This document shows, piece after piece, positions 25,472 through 37,752 of a DNA stretch of 64,000 bases. The notes beneath the pieces were generated by a model. It had not been told where the DNA came from, did not search any database, and saw only the letters and a list, made by a program, of their open reading frames with translations. The stretch is from Edolisoma coerulescens. Its lineage: Eukaryota > Chordata > Aves > Passeriformes > Campephagidae. Position 1 is the stretch's first letter, and each line of letters starts with the position of its first letter. The position numbers were made by a program, and so were the translations under genes. The stretch is from the NCBI GenBank assembly GCA_013397115.1, contig VWZW01006289.1, positions 1,605,586 through 1,669,585 of the forward strand, given 5' to 3'.

Positions 25472-28400
25472 TGCAGTTTCATTTCAGTGCCTCAGAGTGT
25501 GCTGCGGCAAGGGGAAGAGCGGGTTTGTGGCACCCATTTAAAGGCTGAAATTCTGCAAGAGGCGTCTAGGAGCCATCTTGCTCTTCCTAAGAGGCACTTC
25601 ACTGGAGCTGGCAGGAATGGCATGGCTTCATGGCAGGTAGAGGGACTGCATTGCTGCCTGTAAGGTGTTTGAAGGAGACCATGCTGAGAATCACCATGAG
25701 CCCCTTTATTTTCTGAGGGGAATGTACCTTCTGCTGCTGGTACTATGTCATCACTTGAGCATGCCAAGTGCACCATTCCACTTGGTGGAGGGAGGGGATC
25801 TTAGTAGTACTACTTCACATTTAGAAATCTTATCTGTCCATCTTGATAGCCAGTGTCATACCCAAGTTATTCATGCCTGTGTCGTGTGTGAATGCACACA
25901 GATGTGTAGTTCTGAAAGGAAAAAAAAATTGTCACAAATTACATCGTTTGACTTTGTTAACTGGCAAGCAGGCAAATGATGACTTTTTTCTCTCTGTCCT
26001 CATGCTAAGGAGTGCTCATGCTTCGCATTTTGGATCATCAGGCAAACCTTGGGCAGAATTGCCTGAATGTCAAGATGACATCAGGTTGTTCTGTGTGTTG
26101 TTCTCCTTAAGGACCATGTTTGGCAGTTGCTTCAGAAGAGGATTTGCGTTTATAGCAAGGTGTCTTCTCACAGACCTCCTTAAATGCTAGGTGAACCTAA
26201 CACTGTGTTAACACTTCCTCCAGTTTTATTTCTTCAGCCATGTAGTGATTTATAGCACGGGGCTTTTGGAATTAAAGTCTTGTCATCAACAGATTCAGAA
26301 ACGAGACTTGATTTGAGACTTAGAGCAGTCATGTAGCTTTTTTTGGCCTGGACTCTTGCTGTGTACTGATAAGGATTTAGCAGGAGGCTCCAGTCTGCTC
26401 ATTGGTGTGAGCTGGTGTAGTGTGTGGTTTGATTTGGTGTTATCAAATGCATCCGGGGCTGTGTGGCTCCTGTCTGTTCAGAGCATATTGTCTGCCACCT
26501 TTTAGATGTGATTTTTTTAGATGTGCTCTTAAGATGCTCAAGGAGGCAATTAAAAAGAGGATTTAGAGCAGTTTAGTTGGTGTGTCTATTAGGTGAGTGG
26601 AAATGTCTATGGGAGAAAACTTGCTCCTCCGTCTTGTGCAGAAAGTGCAAATGTGGATCACAAATCCAATTTGGTCTTCAGGCCATGCCTTTTAGGGCTT
26701 GTGAATGTTCATGGTGGGTCAAGTCATGAGAAATCCTTTGCATGACTTTGTCATGCCTACTTCAGTTCAAGTTTGTTCATGTCTCTGGATCAGTCCTGTT
26801 CAGAACACAGTTGTCCCTGCTCTGCTTTGGACAGACTGCGGAAACTGAGTATTCCTAACCCTGCACTGGGACGGGGTTGCCACTGAAATGTGGATCACAG
26901 AAGTAGGCAAATAAAAGAACTGTTGTCTACGTATAGAAGAAATTCTTCCTCTTCTTCTAGGAGCAGTGTGCTGGTTATGAAGGTTTCTAACTTTTAACCT
27001 TAATGGAAAAAGGCATTATTTCCTTTTTTAAAAGCTTTTCTTTTACCTTTTGCTCGGTGAGAAGAATCATGCTGACAAGTGAAGGAAGACAGTTCTGTTC
27101 TTCCTCACGTGTGGCAAAGCCTGAAAGCTTTCCCAACACACCTTCTCCCTCTATAAAGCTGAAGGGAACAGTAAATTCTGGCCCATCCCTTTGCTTAGTG
27201 CTAACTTTCATAAGGGACTCTTGAGGTTAACATTTGAGATTCATACTTGTGGATGGTCCCCAGCATTCATGCTCATCTCCTTTGCTTAGACAAAGCCTTT
27301 AGAAATTCTTCCCTTCCAGAATGAAGGTGAAATCTTCATCTCTTTTCCCTTTGCTCTGCTGCTCTCTTTGTCTTCAGACTGAGGTGACAGAGCAGTGCTG
27401 GTCCTTCTGTTGGAGACCTGCAGAAGAGAACAAGGTGACTAGCACCAAGAAATCATTGTGCCATTCTGGGGAATGTGGTGTGCCTGCAGAGCTTCAGCTC
27501 ACACCCTAAATTCTGACTTCAGAGGCAGGAAATTAGGGTGACTGGGATGCTAGTAAAATATGTGAGCAGTGCTCTCTTGGGACTTTGAAGGAGACTGCAG
27601 ATCATGGGCTCTCTGGGCTGTTGGATCAAGGATCACTGCTTTTCAGTGGGAGTAGTCCTGGGAGCTGGCTGCCAGAGGTTGTTCGTGCAGTGTTGTAGAG
27701 TAGGGAGGGTTTCAGGGAACATGGCAGAAGTATGCAGGCGTAGAAGGACTGAATAGTTGAAGGTCAGGTCTCTTTGCCTACCAAAGCAAACTGTTTATCA
27801 ACTGCATGATTAGTCATCCTGTCTGTTTTCCCAGTTTATAGCTGAGTTATCCTTTCTCTTGGCAGGTCAATTTTACAGTCATGTTAAAACACTTAAAACA
27901 TTCTCAGAGTGGCAAAATAGGTAACTTAGTCTTTGCATAATAATCAAGCAACAATTTCCCAGTTTGATGTTTTTGCTTGCCTGCGTGTTCTTCGTCTGTG
28001 TTTAGTCTTGCACTTTTTCAGTTCAAAAACCTTTCTCTCACTTGTCCCAAGAGGCAAACATTGTGCTCATTGCTTGGACTCTTCATGGCAGGTTGGTGTG
28101 CAGGTATGGGATAGCTGTTTTATTCCCTTTTTTAAATTTTTTGTCCCCGAAAGTCTCCCAAGCCCCTGATTTTTCAGGATCACAGTAGTCCCACACAGGG
28201 GATGTTAGTGCTTATTAGCCAGCCATTTTAATAAGGACTAGAACTGGTGTTCCCAGTGTGCTTGCAACAATTGCTGTTCCTAGTTTTTGGGTCTTGAAGA
28301 ATCTGGGACATTTGCAGGTTATGTTTGAGTAAATTCAGCTATAGCAAGTTTTTATAGCTCTTAGTGATTTGTCTGCTGAAAGTATATGGTGCTCTTTTTT

Positions 28401-31400
28401 TTTCTTCCTCCAATACCAAATTACAGTGCAGACAAAAATCCTAATTAGAGAACCAGGCTATAAAAAGAAAAAGCAGTTTTGCTTTGACTTGCTTTCCCAG
28501 GCTGCAAGTGTGGGTCATGTCCTGTGTTGTAAACTGACGTGGCTCTTTTGGCTTCGTTAGTACAGTAGTGATTTACATCAATTGATGCTTTGAGCGTGAG
28601 GATTTGTTCACTCAGCTGAAACTGATACCAGACATACACAGAATTCCCTGTGGATGGTGCCTGCTGCTGTGGTTGGGATGGATGTCCCAAAGACCTTAGA
28701 ACAATGCAGGAATTTAAGGATGTGTTTGACTTGCTCTGTAATAACTGAACTCTTGCGTTTTAGTCAACACCTGCATCAAGGAAGAGCTTATCTGATGATG
28801 CTGATCATGTTTTTCAAGACTGTTTGGTCTGTGTCTGACTTAAACTACAGCACTTGAGACAATCTCTTGTGTACTGCAAAAATATTTAAGTGTAAGCTAT
28901 GAATTCAAGCAGAAACATAAAACAGAAAAACTGAAAGGAGTTAGTATTACATAATGTGAATGCATTACATTATTTCCTGTATGATTAAATGAAATGAAAT
29001 TATTATCAAATCTTGCTTTAATGCCTCGCAGAGGCACGGTATGTTTTCAAACTGATCTGTATTGGAGCATCTTAAATAGAGTGGAATAAATAGCAGAGTT
29101 ATGAGTTCTTTGTTGTAAACCTGCCTCAAAACGACTCCTTGAACTTTGCAGGGTGGGTATAGGGATGTAAATGAAGGTCTACCAAGTGAAAGGGATTTCA
29201 GAATTTCTGCTCTTTTGCTTGGGTTACCTACTGGAGTGTGTTCAACCTAGAAAGTTCAGAAACTCAGGGAAGTGTGGCAAAATGAACAAGCTGATCACCC
29301 TTTAAGTACTCTGTGCAGTGCTTTTTCCCCAAGGTTTCTTTTTCCAAGTGGTATGTTAGGACCAAGTGTAGCAGGCAGAGCGAATGGAGGGGTTAACTGA
29401 GCACACCGCTGTAAATCCAGGCTAATGATTCTGATTCTGGGAGAACTGATGAAGGCTGCTGATGACCAGACCTTCACTTCCTACCTGTCATGAGGGTTTA
29501 TAAGGTTTGCATGGGCAGTGACAGAAAATCTGCTGTAGCTCAAGTTGCAAAGGAGGTGAGAGAGGCGGTGCACAGCCTGTCTGGTCTCATCTTGATCCCA
29601 GACTGAGGTCAAATGAACTTGCCTGAGAAGCCTTTTTGTTTTGTTCCCATCACAACAGGAGGTATGTTCTGATTCTATAAAAATAACAATAAATTAATGA
29701 GTGTGGGGGCACTTTGTCCCTAAAGCAAATTCTAGATCAAATTCACAATCTTTCCATCAGTAAAGTTAATTTTAAAGCTTTCTAAAGGTTTAAATGGTTT
29801 CATTATAATGTGTCCTGCAAGTAGGAGACAGATGAAGCACTGAAGTGTCAGGTGACAAATTTGTATTTCAGGTTAACTTTGTCAAGTATTAGACTTCTTG
29901 CAGGAACATGAGAAGCAAAAAAAAGTCTGAACAAGCTGAAGGCCATTCTAATGGCCAATACCCTAAACCACATTCCATGCCTAAATGGAGCAGGGCCTTA
30001 CATCATAAATTAGTAAATACCGCAAATTAACTGCAGCTGTTAATTGATGTGTATGGAAGATAGACAAGGCTGATGACTTCTGATATCTGTGTTGTCTTGC
30101 ATTTTGCTGTCTGCAAAACTGATAGTGTGTAAAAAGCCATCAAGTATTATCTTCAGAAACTTAGTATAAGTGCCTTTTCTTTTGTAGTTCTATTTTTTAA
30201 TAGTCCATTACTGTAACAGTAAACCAGTACTGAACACCAGTCATTGCTTTCCTCCTTGACTGGTTAGAACTGCTGTCTACCATCAGTTCTCACTTAAAAC
30301 TTGATCCAAAATCAACAGGGGAAAAATGTGAATTTACCTTGTTGGGTTTTGGATTTGGCTTGTTTTAATGTAAAGATTGGAAGATACTGTTTTTCTTCAA
30401 CTGCATACAGTAACTAATGTATTTAAACTGCTGTGCCATGCAATATACTTGTGCATGTTCAGAAGCAGTTCATAATTCTGCAATGCATTATTTACCTGGC
30501 AAAGTTTTGTTCAGCTCTAAGTACCAACATCTGTGCTTAGCTTTCTTGTATTATAAAATCAGAGCAATCACACTCAGTTTTAAAATAAAAATGTGCTAAT
30601 GGGAATCATGCCCAGGTCTGCCTGAAAAAACTGTGGTGGGTTGTTTTATTGTCTTTCATACTCTGAGCAGATAATCCCCAGGAATGGTTGTTGGCTGTCT
30701 AACCACATGTGTTAAACACAAAAACTGGCTTTGAGGCAGCAGCTATTTCCAGCTACCTAAAACTTTTAACTCTCTGCTCAGCTTTCTAGAGTGGGTACAG
30801 TTACAAAAGTTTGAGTTCAGTTCTTTCACATCTTTCTGGTTCTTCAGTAACCCTCCTATTTGTTTTGCAGCGCAGGCATTGACTTTGCTTTCTCAAAATG
30901 TTGTATTTCCAAACAAGAACAATGTGATTTTTCTGCCCTTGTCAAAGGTATTTGATATATTAAATAATAAAGCGGGTTGCAGCACATACGGAAGGAGAAT
31001 ACTGAACTCCTTCTGGTCTTCCTTTTGGTTGAGCTGAGCAGATTTTCACAATGGTCTGCTAGGAGTATGAGGGAATAAAATAAATTTCAAGTGCAGAGAC
31101 GGTGATGGGGTCTTCAGTTTGTCTACTCCTGTATAAGGAGGGTGGGCGGAGGAAAGGTGAAACTCTCCTGACCCTCAGTGTAGCTCGTGGATGCACTGGA
31201 GGATGTGGCTCTCCTGTTGGTTGGACTGTCCCAGCGCTACTATCCTGTCTTCTCTGCCCTGGCACTAATGTGACCCAGCAGCTGAGCTCCCTGAGCCAGC
31301 TCTTTGGCAGAAAACAAGTTGCTTGAGTGAGGAGCTAGCATGGGATGGGCAGATTTAAAGCAGCTTAACACTGCCATGAAGCCTCTTCTTTCCCGAGAGG

Positions 31401-33539
31401 AAGAACTCGTCTGCTTCTAGCCTTTGGAAGTGTGCAGTTCCACTGGATTTGGAAAGGAGGCAAAGCATCTTGTCTTAGCTTTGACAGGATTAGAGGATGG
31501 TGGTAAATTTTGTGCTAGCATAATAGGAATTGCTGTTAGGCTTATATTAAATCCTTTCATGACTTTCTTCAGAAACATCTCTGGTTTTGAGCTGGAGGGG
31601 TCTTTGAAAGCTTGTCAAGCCAAGTAGTCTTTGTCCCACTCAAGTCCTTTGATATTTGAAGATAAGTAAAATGCAGCTGCTTGTTCCAGTGAAGTCTGGC
31701 AACAAATTACTGTAACTTCTCTGTTCCACCTTTCATGTGCAAATGATGAGACTGGGTAATCATTATCTTTCTACTGGTTTATTAAACAACTTTAAAAACA
31801 TGAAGTTTTTAATCTGGCTTGTCAGACATAAACAAAAAACAGGCTTGGATTTTGTTGCTGGCATGGTTAGTGATACCTAGTGGCTGAGCAGAGCCAGTGT
31901 GGAGCTGCTTCTTCCCTTCTCCTCGAAATCTCCATTTCTAGAGTGTGAGGATATTTGATTTTCATCACCAGTTACTTTTGATTGCAACCAGAAGAGCTGC
32001 TAAGGAAGAATTTTCAGTGAAGGAGGGGTGGAAATAGCATAGCCTACAGCTAGGCTTTGTGGGGTTGGTCGAGAGCTGATAGTGGGAACTGTCGCAGAAA
32101 TATGCGCTGCATAAATATTTGTAGTCGCAGTGTACAGTAAGCACTGAACAGAAGCCTGGCAAAAACAACAAACATTTGTTGCACTTCTGTGTTAAAGCTA
32201 CATGGGATTTGTTTTCAGTTTCAAAGTTTAATAACTTAATAATAAATACACATAATCAACTATATTAAGAATAAAAATAGACTTTCACAGTCTTAAAAAT
32301 TGCATCAAGCTTGTACCAGCACCACAGACTGTGCTGAATTTAGGCTAAAGAAACTTGTTTACAGTGGGAGTTTGGGCAGCCTTTAATAGGAGGCTTTCCT
32401 AAGACATGCCTGTCTTTAGTTCATAACTTATGTAAGAACAAGCAAATAAACTTGCTTCTGTCCCTCCAAACTTCTGCTTGTTGTCTTATAGTTGTGGATT
32501 GCTGCCCTGAGAGTACTTAAAAAAACCAAAATACAAGAACTCCCCAGTTATGTATACTCACAGATTAGTCTCAAGTAACTCTATTTCTTGTTTCCTTCCT
32601 TGGCGTGATGCTTTTTATTTAAGATAGTGAAGCTACTCTGACAGGTGGCTTGGCTGTATAAAAACAGTGGTGAGGAAGACTTGTCAAATGGTCTCTGTTA
32701 TGGTCCCTATGAGGGGAATTTTCCACTATTTACCTTTTCTTACCTTAGTAGTCAAAACAAGAGATTCTGTTTCCTGCTCATGGCTCAGGTTTTTTCCTGT
32801 TGTGCCCAGTTGTCATTTCCCTTCTGTGAGTGATGGAAACAAGTATAATGTGCAGATAATAATGAGAATGGACAGTCTCTTCTTTGACACCGGATTTTAC
32901 CTGACAAGACCTCACAAGCTCCAAGTAGCTTTCATGTAGCTAATTAAGGTAGATAGCACAGTGCAAATACAAATATTAACTCAAGATTCAGGCCTTCAGG
33001 AATAGGTTTTCTGCTAAATTTTTGAAGTATTTGAAACTTAAGTACATTGAAGGTCTTAGGATGACTTAATTGGTAGACTCGTGCACTGAAAACAAGCATG
33101 CAGTGAAGGATATTTCTGCTAGGTGTTTGTAGCAGGCATTGAAAAATTAACTCCAAATATAGTTCAACACATATAACTCCACTCAAACTATTTTTTTAAG
33201 TAAATGAGACCTTTTCTTTTGTCTTCAGTCTGGCTGTGTTGTTGGGATTGCATGTTTCAAATGTAAATGAGTCAGTATTAATACTGCCTAAGAACTCTGG
33301 ATATTTTTCAGCTCCAAGAGAGAAAGCAGTTTAGGGGAGGTTGAAAGAACCCTTTCTTGAACCTGCCCCTGATGATGATCTCCTTGGATCTTATTTTTTC
33401 CTCTGTGCTATGTTTAGAGTAGTAAAGAATCCTGTGGGAATATTAAGGAAACTATTAACCTAGAAAACTTCACTGTTGTTCATGCTCTTCAGGCCCCTGC
33501 CATATGCTGCTATTAAGTAACCTCTAAAAGCTCCACGTG

Positions 33540-33672
33540 AATAACTTCTGCACCACTTATCTCCTCCACCACCTCCAATTTTCTTGCAGTTTTTCTCTTC
33601 TTTTTCTCCCATGTTTTCCTTTTTCTTCCTCTCATCTGCCAGCTTTCTACTCCTTGCCTCAGCTTTTTAATT
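33540..33672 (+). repeat. Pyrimidine-rich tract
   Basis: About 130 bases are dominated by C and T, with runs such as tttttctcttctttttctcc and ttttcctttttcttcctctc ending in atctgccag. It forms a good cryptic 3' splice-site context, but no exon-like frame with family similarity follows. It could be a degraded simple repeat. Confidence 0.6.
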
Positions 33673-34678
33673 ACTCTGCAATGCTGTTGCTCCCTGGGCA
33701 GGAGAGTGTGTTAGGTGAAAGCACAAAAGTGCTGGTGCTTTTTTACTCCCAGCACTAGAAAAAGACTTGGAGAGAGCAGTGACAGAACAGGTATGGAAGT
33801 AACACTTAGTGAGGAGAATTTGCCTTTTCCTGTGCATCTTGGACCAGTTAGTTTTCTTCTCTGATTATCCCTTTGCATTAGAAATAAACATTACTTGAGG
33901 ACTTTAAAAAAATTAAATTGTAAAGTTTTGAAGGAGAATGATTATTTAATTTGAATTGATATAAATAAGAAATTCTGTACTGTCTGATGTCTTTGGAAAT
34001 GAGCTGGGATTCGGTGGAGTTGGGGAAAAGCTCTGTCTCTGCAAGGGCACTGCAAGGCTACCCAGCTGCTGGCAGCAGTGAGCTCTGAGCCAGCCTTTCT
34101 GCCTCTTCAGCTGCTGTAGCTGAACACAACTGTTTCCTTTAAAGCTGAGTTACCAGCTGAGGATTTGAAAAGGGCTGAAGCTGTTTCCGTCATCCCTGGA
34201 TGCCGTGGAGGTGTCCTAAGAGGAGAGGTCTGTTAGTTATGACCTCAGGATGGACACTGGTGGCAATCTGTTTGTTCACTTTATTGGCCTGGTTTATTGT
34301 GGCTTTGTTTTCATTCTGCCAAGCAATTTGGTAGTTTTGTTAATATTATGCAGTGGTTTTGTTTACAAAATAATGTAATCTCTACATTTTTGCTTTTGTG
34401 TGCTTACTAAGGTCTAGTTTTAAATGCAGCTGACATGAGTAAAGGGGAGGAAAACCTGTTGCATTAACAAAACGCATTGTGCTAATCGGAAAACCATAAA
34501 GTTTCTTGCAGTTTGGGAGAAATTCTTTCTGACTCTGAGTGAATAAATGAATGCTTTGTAATAGAGCCCATAAATCAGTCCAAGGGTAATGCCTTTGTGG
34601 CTAATAAAAATTAAAAAAGAGAGTTTCCTAAGCTTGTATTTCTTGAAGTAGCATAACTCTAACATGCCTTATCCTTCT

Positions 34679-34697
34679 GGGGGGGGGAGGGGGAGGG
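34679..34697 (+). repeat. G-rich tract with G-quadruplex potential (+ strand)
   Basis: Nine G, A, five G, A, three G. The first run can supply two G-triplets, so the four-run rule for an intramolecular G-quadruplex is met with one-base loops. Confidence 0.75.
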
Positions 34698-37149
34698 AAG
34701 TATAGCACATTTGGAATACAGTATGCAACAAGAAATGTCAAAAATTTCGTTTCAGAACGATTCTTAGCTGAGACAAAGAATATCAAGAGGAGGAGGAGTG
34801 TCTGTGTCTGCATTATTCTTCAGTCAGTTAGAAGCACACTGAACACTGGTGCAGTGTACTCATTGCATTTTAAAATCCCTGCATGTTAGAGAGAAGGTGG
34901 TAGCATGTGGGGAGTCAACATTTGTGCATCAAATCCTGGTCCAGGTTTTGCCTGTACTGCTTACAAAATGTGAGATCCTTGTTTCCAGTGTTAGACTGAA
35001 CTTGGGTCATACAGTGCTATGGTTCAAAAGTTGCTTCTTCATCCGTGAGGTTCTTTAATGGGGGAGTTACTTTTCTGTATGGGTAACCACATGATGTCTC
35101 CATTTATCAGCTTGTACCCAGAAGTATCCCAAATGTTTGCCCTGGACAGACAATAATTGAGGCCAAACAGTGCTGACAATGATCTGCTGGTGAGCTTAAC
35201 ATGTGCATGGGTGACTGAAAATGCTAATACTGGTCATGATTTTCCCTAGATCTGGCTAACACTTCTTGTGTAAATAGACCAAGCCCAGAGGCACATCAGA
35301 TTACTTTTTTTCAGTTGATTTCAGTAGTTGTGTGGCTGGTGCCTTTCTGACCTCGTCACGGTAGCTGTGTTTGTAATGGGCTGTAACTGTGAAAAACAGG
35401 AAACTTTTTTATTTAACTTAGTTTTCTGTTCAGGTCTCTTGCCTTCTGCTTGTGGATGCAAAGGTGCTGGTGATAGTATTGTGGAATTTCCCCTTCCCTG
35501 TTTTTTTGGCTGACTTCAAAGGCAATGTGACAGCATTACCTGGCAGCTTTTGTCACCCATGTGTAGAGTTAACATTTCTTGCCCTGAAAGAAAGGAATTG
35601 AATAGCTGTCTGCAGGCTGTCCTGAGGGTCCCAGCCTCCCTGTAGAAGAACACTAGTTCCCCATGCTGTATTTTGCTTAAAGTGGGATTTTATTTCTCCT
35701 TCCTTGATGTACTTGGCTACCATACCATAGCATACCTCCCACTGCCACCTGCAGTTTCCAGTCACCTGGCAGGGGACATGCTGAGTAACACAGAAGTGTG
35801 GTACCTGTGGGTGTAATAGAGGGTCTGTGTTAGAGGTCGTTCTTTGCTGTCTGCTGCTCTCTGTTGTACAGGCCCTGCTGGGCACTCTGGGCTGCAGGGA
35901 GGTTTTTAAGATCATCTCAGGCGCGCCATGTCATCTAGAAGGGATGGAGAGAAGAGAAGGGGAGCCCTGGGAGAAGCTGCAGACTGGGTATCTGCTGTGA
36001 TTTAACATGTGCTGCTGTGGGCAGAGTGGCTTGGCAGGACCTCAGAACCCATCTCCTGTCTCGGAAACATTCCCAGAAGCAGCTGGCCACAGGAGCCAGC
36101 TCATGGGGTGCAGATCACAGGAAACAGCTTGCCACAACAAACTCATCTTCCTTTGCTCAGATGACCCCTCAGCAAGGGTACGTGTCATCTGCATCAGCTC
36201 TGGCAAGTGCACAGTGGTGGTGAGCAAGAGGAAGGATATTGTTGGAGGTGTGCACAAAGCCCTGTCTTACAGTGGACTTCACCAGTGTTGATCACCAGAC
36301 CATGTGGAGAGCATCCCTGCAATTAGCTTGTCCTGCCTCTGGATGCCTGGAATAATAATTTCCCTGGTGGTTTTTTTTTAGCACTGTACCTCATTCGGTC
36401 CCAGTTCAGCTGGTAAGTGGTGGCGATGTCCCACACCCTTCCTCTCACGAGTTGCGTCCTGAGATCCCAGAGCTGTATTGCATCATGAGGAAGTACTGAG
36501 CTGCAGAGTGTGGTGCAGGTGCCTTTCTACCATGATGGGTGTCATACAGTGTGTGGGTAGCTCCTGACTCTTGTTGGTCTGGTTTATGGGTGTGTGCTTA
36601 TCTTGGAAAATCAGAGTTACTAGCACCATCTGTCTTTAGAAATGTTATTGCCTCTGTTTCAGACCACTTCAGTTCTGTGTGGATGTCCCAAGAGAGCTGA
36701 AAGAGATCAGTGTGTTGAAGATGCTTACGTATGTGCAGCAGCTGTGAGGGGGAATTGTTTCCCTGCTAGTGTAACCTAAGTTAGCTAGGCTGCTTGCCAG
36801 CATCTTGCTGAATGGTACCTTTCCTTGGTGGGCTCTCACAACTGGTGTGAACTGGGCAATTCCAGCAAACCAGGTCTCCCTGCCTTAGAGGCCTCCTGGC
36901 ACTACAAGGCATGTCAGTGTCAGTAGCATAAATTGCTGGATAGCTGCTTGCACAAGGAAGTAACAAGCAGAGGTTGCAATCCCTGCTCAGGAGGGATCAC
37001 TGTGGAGGGAATGCTGCTGGAGGTATTTCAGGAGTTGTGCTGAGATCCAAAGGTCTGAAAAGGTGGCTTGCTACAGTCCCAGCTCTGGCATGGCCTTGCA
37101 TCCCTCCTGCATGATAAGGCTGTGTCGGCTCTGTGCCATGCAGTTATGG

Positions 37150-37230
37150 GGTCTCTGTCCCTGCTCATTGCGGGGGGGTTGGACTGCATGACCTTTAAAG
37201 CTACCTTCCAACCCAAACTCTTCTGTGATT
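37150..37230 (+). mobile_element. CR1 LINE 3' terminal remnant in intron 2
   Basis: About 80 bases match the CR1 3' end. gtctctgtccctgctcattg is followed by a G-rich ggttggactgcatgaccttt, a cttccaacccaaac block and terminal ttctgtgatt. Upstream sequence shows no CR1 similarity that I can recognise, so the copy is severely 5'-truncated. Sense orientation relative to PARD6G. Confidence 0.82.
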
Positions 37231-37721
37231 ACTCACATCTGATTCCTGCTGTCTTGCTGAGACATTGTTCCCTGACTCTTAGTGTTTGTACTGTTTGGAG
37301 GCAAACATAAGATTTGCTTATGTTATTAGGTTTCATGCAGCCTAAAATAAATCAGGAATGCTTGTTATTGCATGCAGTAAGCCCTGTCCTGTTGAACACG
37401 GTGTTTGGCTACAGTGCACGTGGATGGGCTTTGTGAGCTGACCCGGAGGTTGGTGCACTTTGGTGCAGAGCACTAGGGCAGAGTTCAGGATCAAAGGGAA
37501 AGTCTTGTCCCTGTTCAGGTGCAGTCTGGGCCTCTTTGGGCTCATATGGCACCTGACTTCCAACTGTGCACTTGGCTGCTTTTTTAGCTTGCAGGAGGTG
37601 TGATGGTTCTGAGATTGCTGTCTTCATATCTCTGAGGTTTTCTCCAGAATCTACCTCCCACAAACACAAATTTGAAGTGCAGGGGAAGAGAGAATGCACA
37701 GGAAATATCTATGGGAAAAAT

Positions 37722-37752
37722 GGGGGGGAAAAAATGGAGGGGAAAAAAAAGG
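37722..37752 (+). repeat. G/A-rich tract with G-quadruplex potential
   Basis: The tract has the form gggaaaaatggggggg, then aaaaaatgg and agggg, then an A run. It has at least three G runs, one of seven bases that can be split, giving a plausible but longer-looped quadruplex on the + strand. Confidence 0.5.

Noticed and set aside
25237..25548. Treating the PAR6 exon as part of one continuous 103-codon ORF
   Set aside because: The frame extends past clear acceptor and donor sites at both ends. The extra residues have no PAR6 similarity, whereas the spliced limits fit the family's exon structure.
35553..36291. Cluster of 94-120-codon ORFs on both strands, considered as an old retrovirus or nested gene
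   Set aside because: No reverse transcriptase, protease, gag or envelope-like motif, no LTR pair, and no intact domain in any frame.
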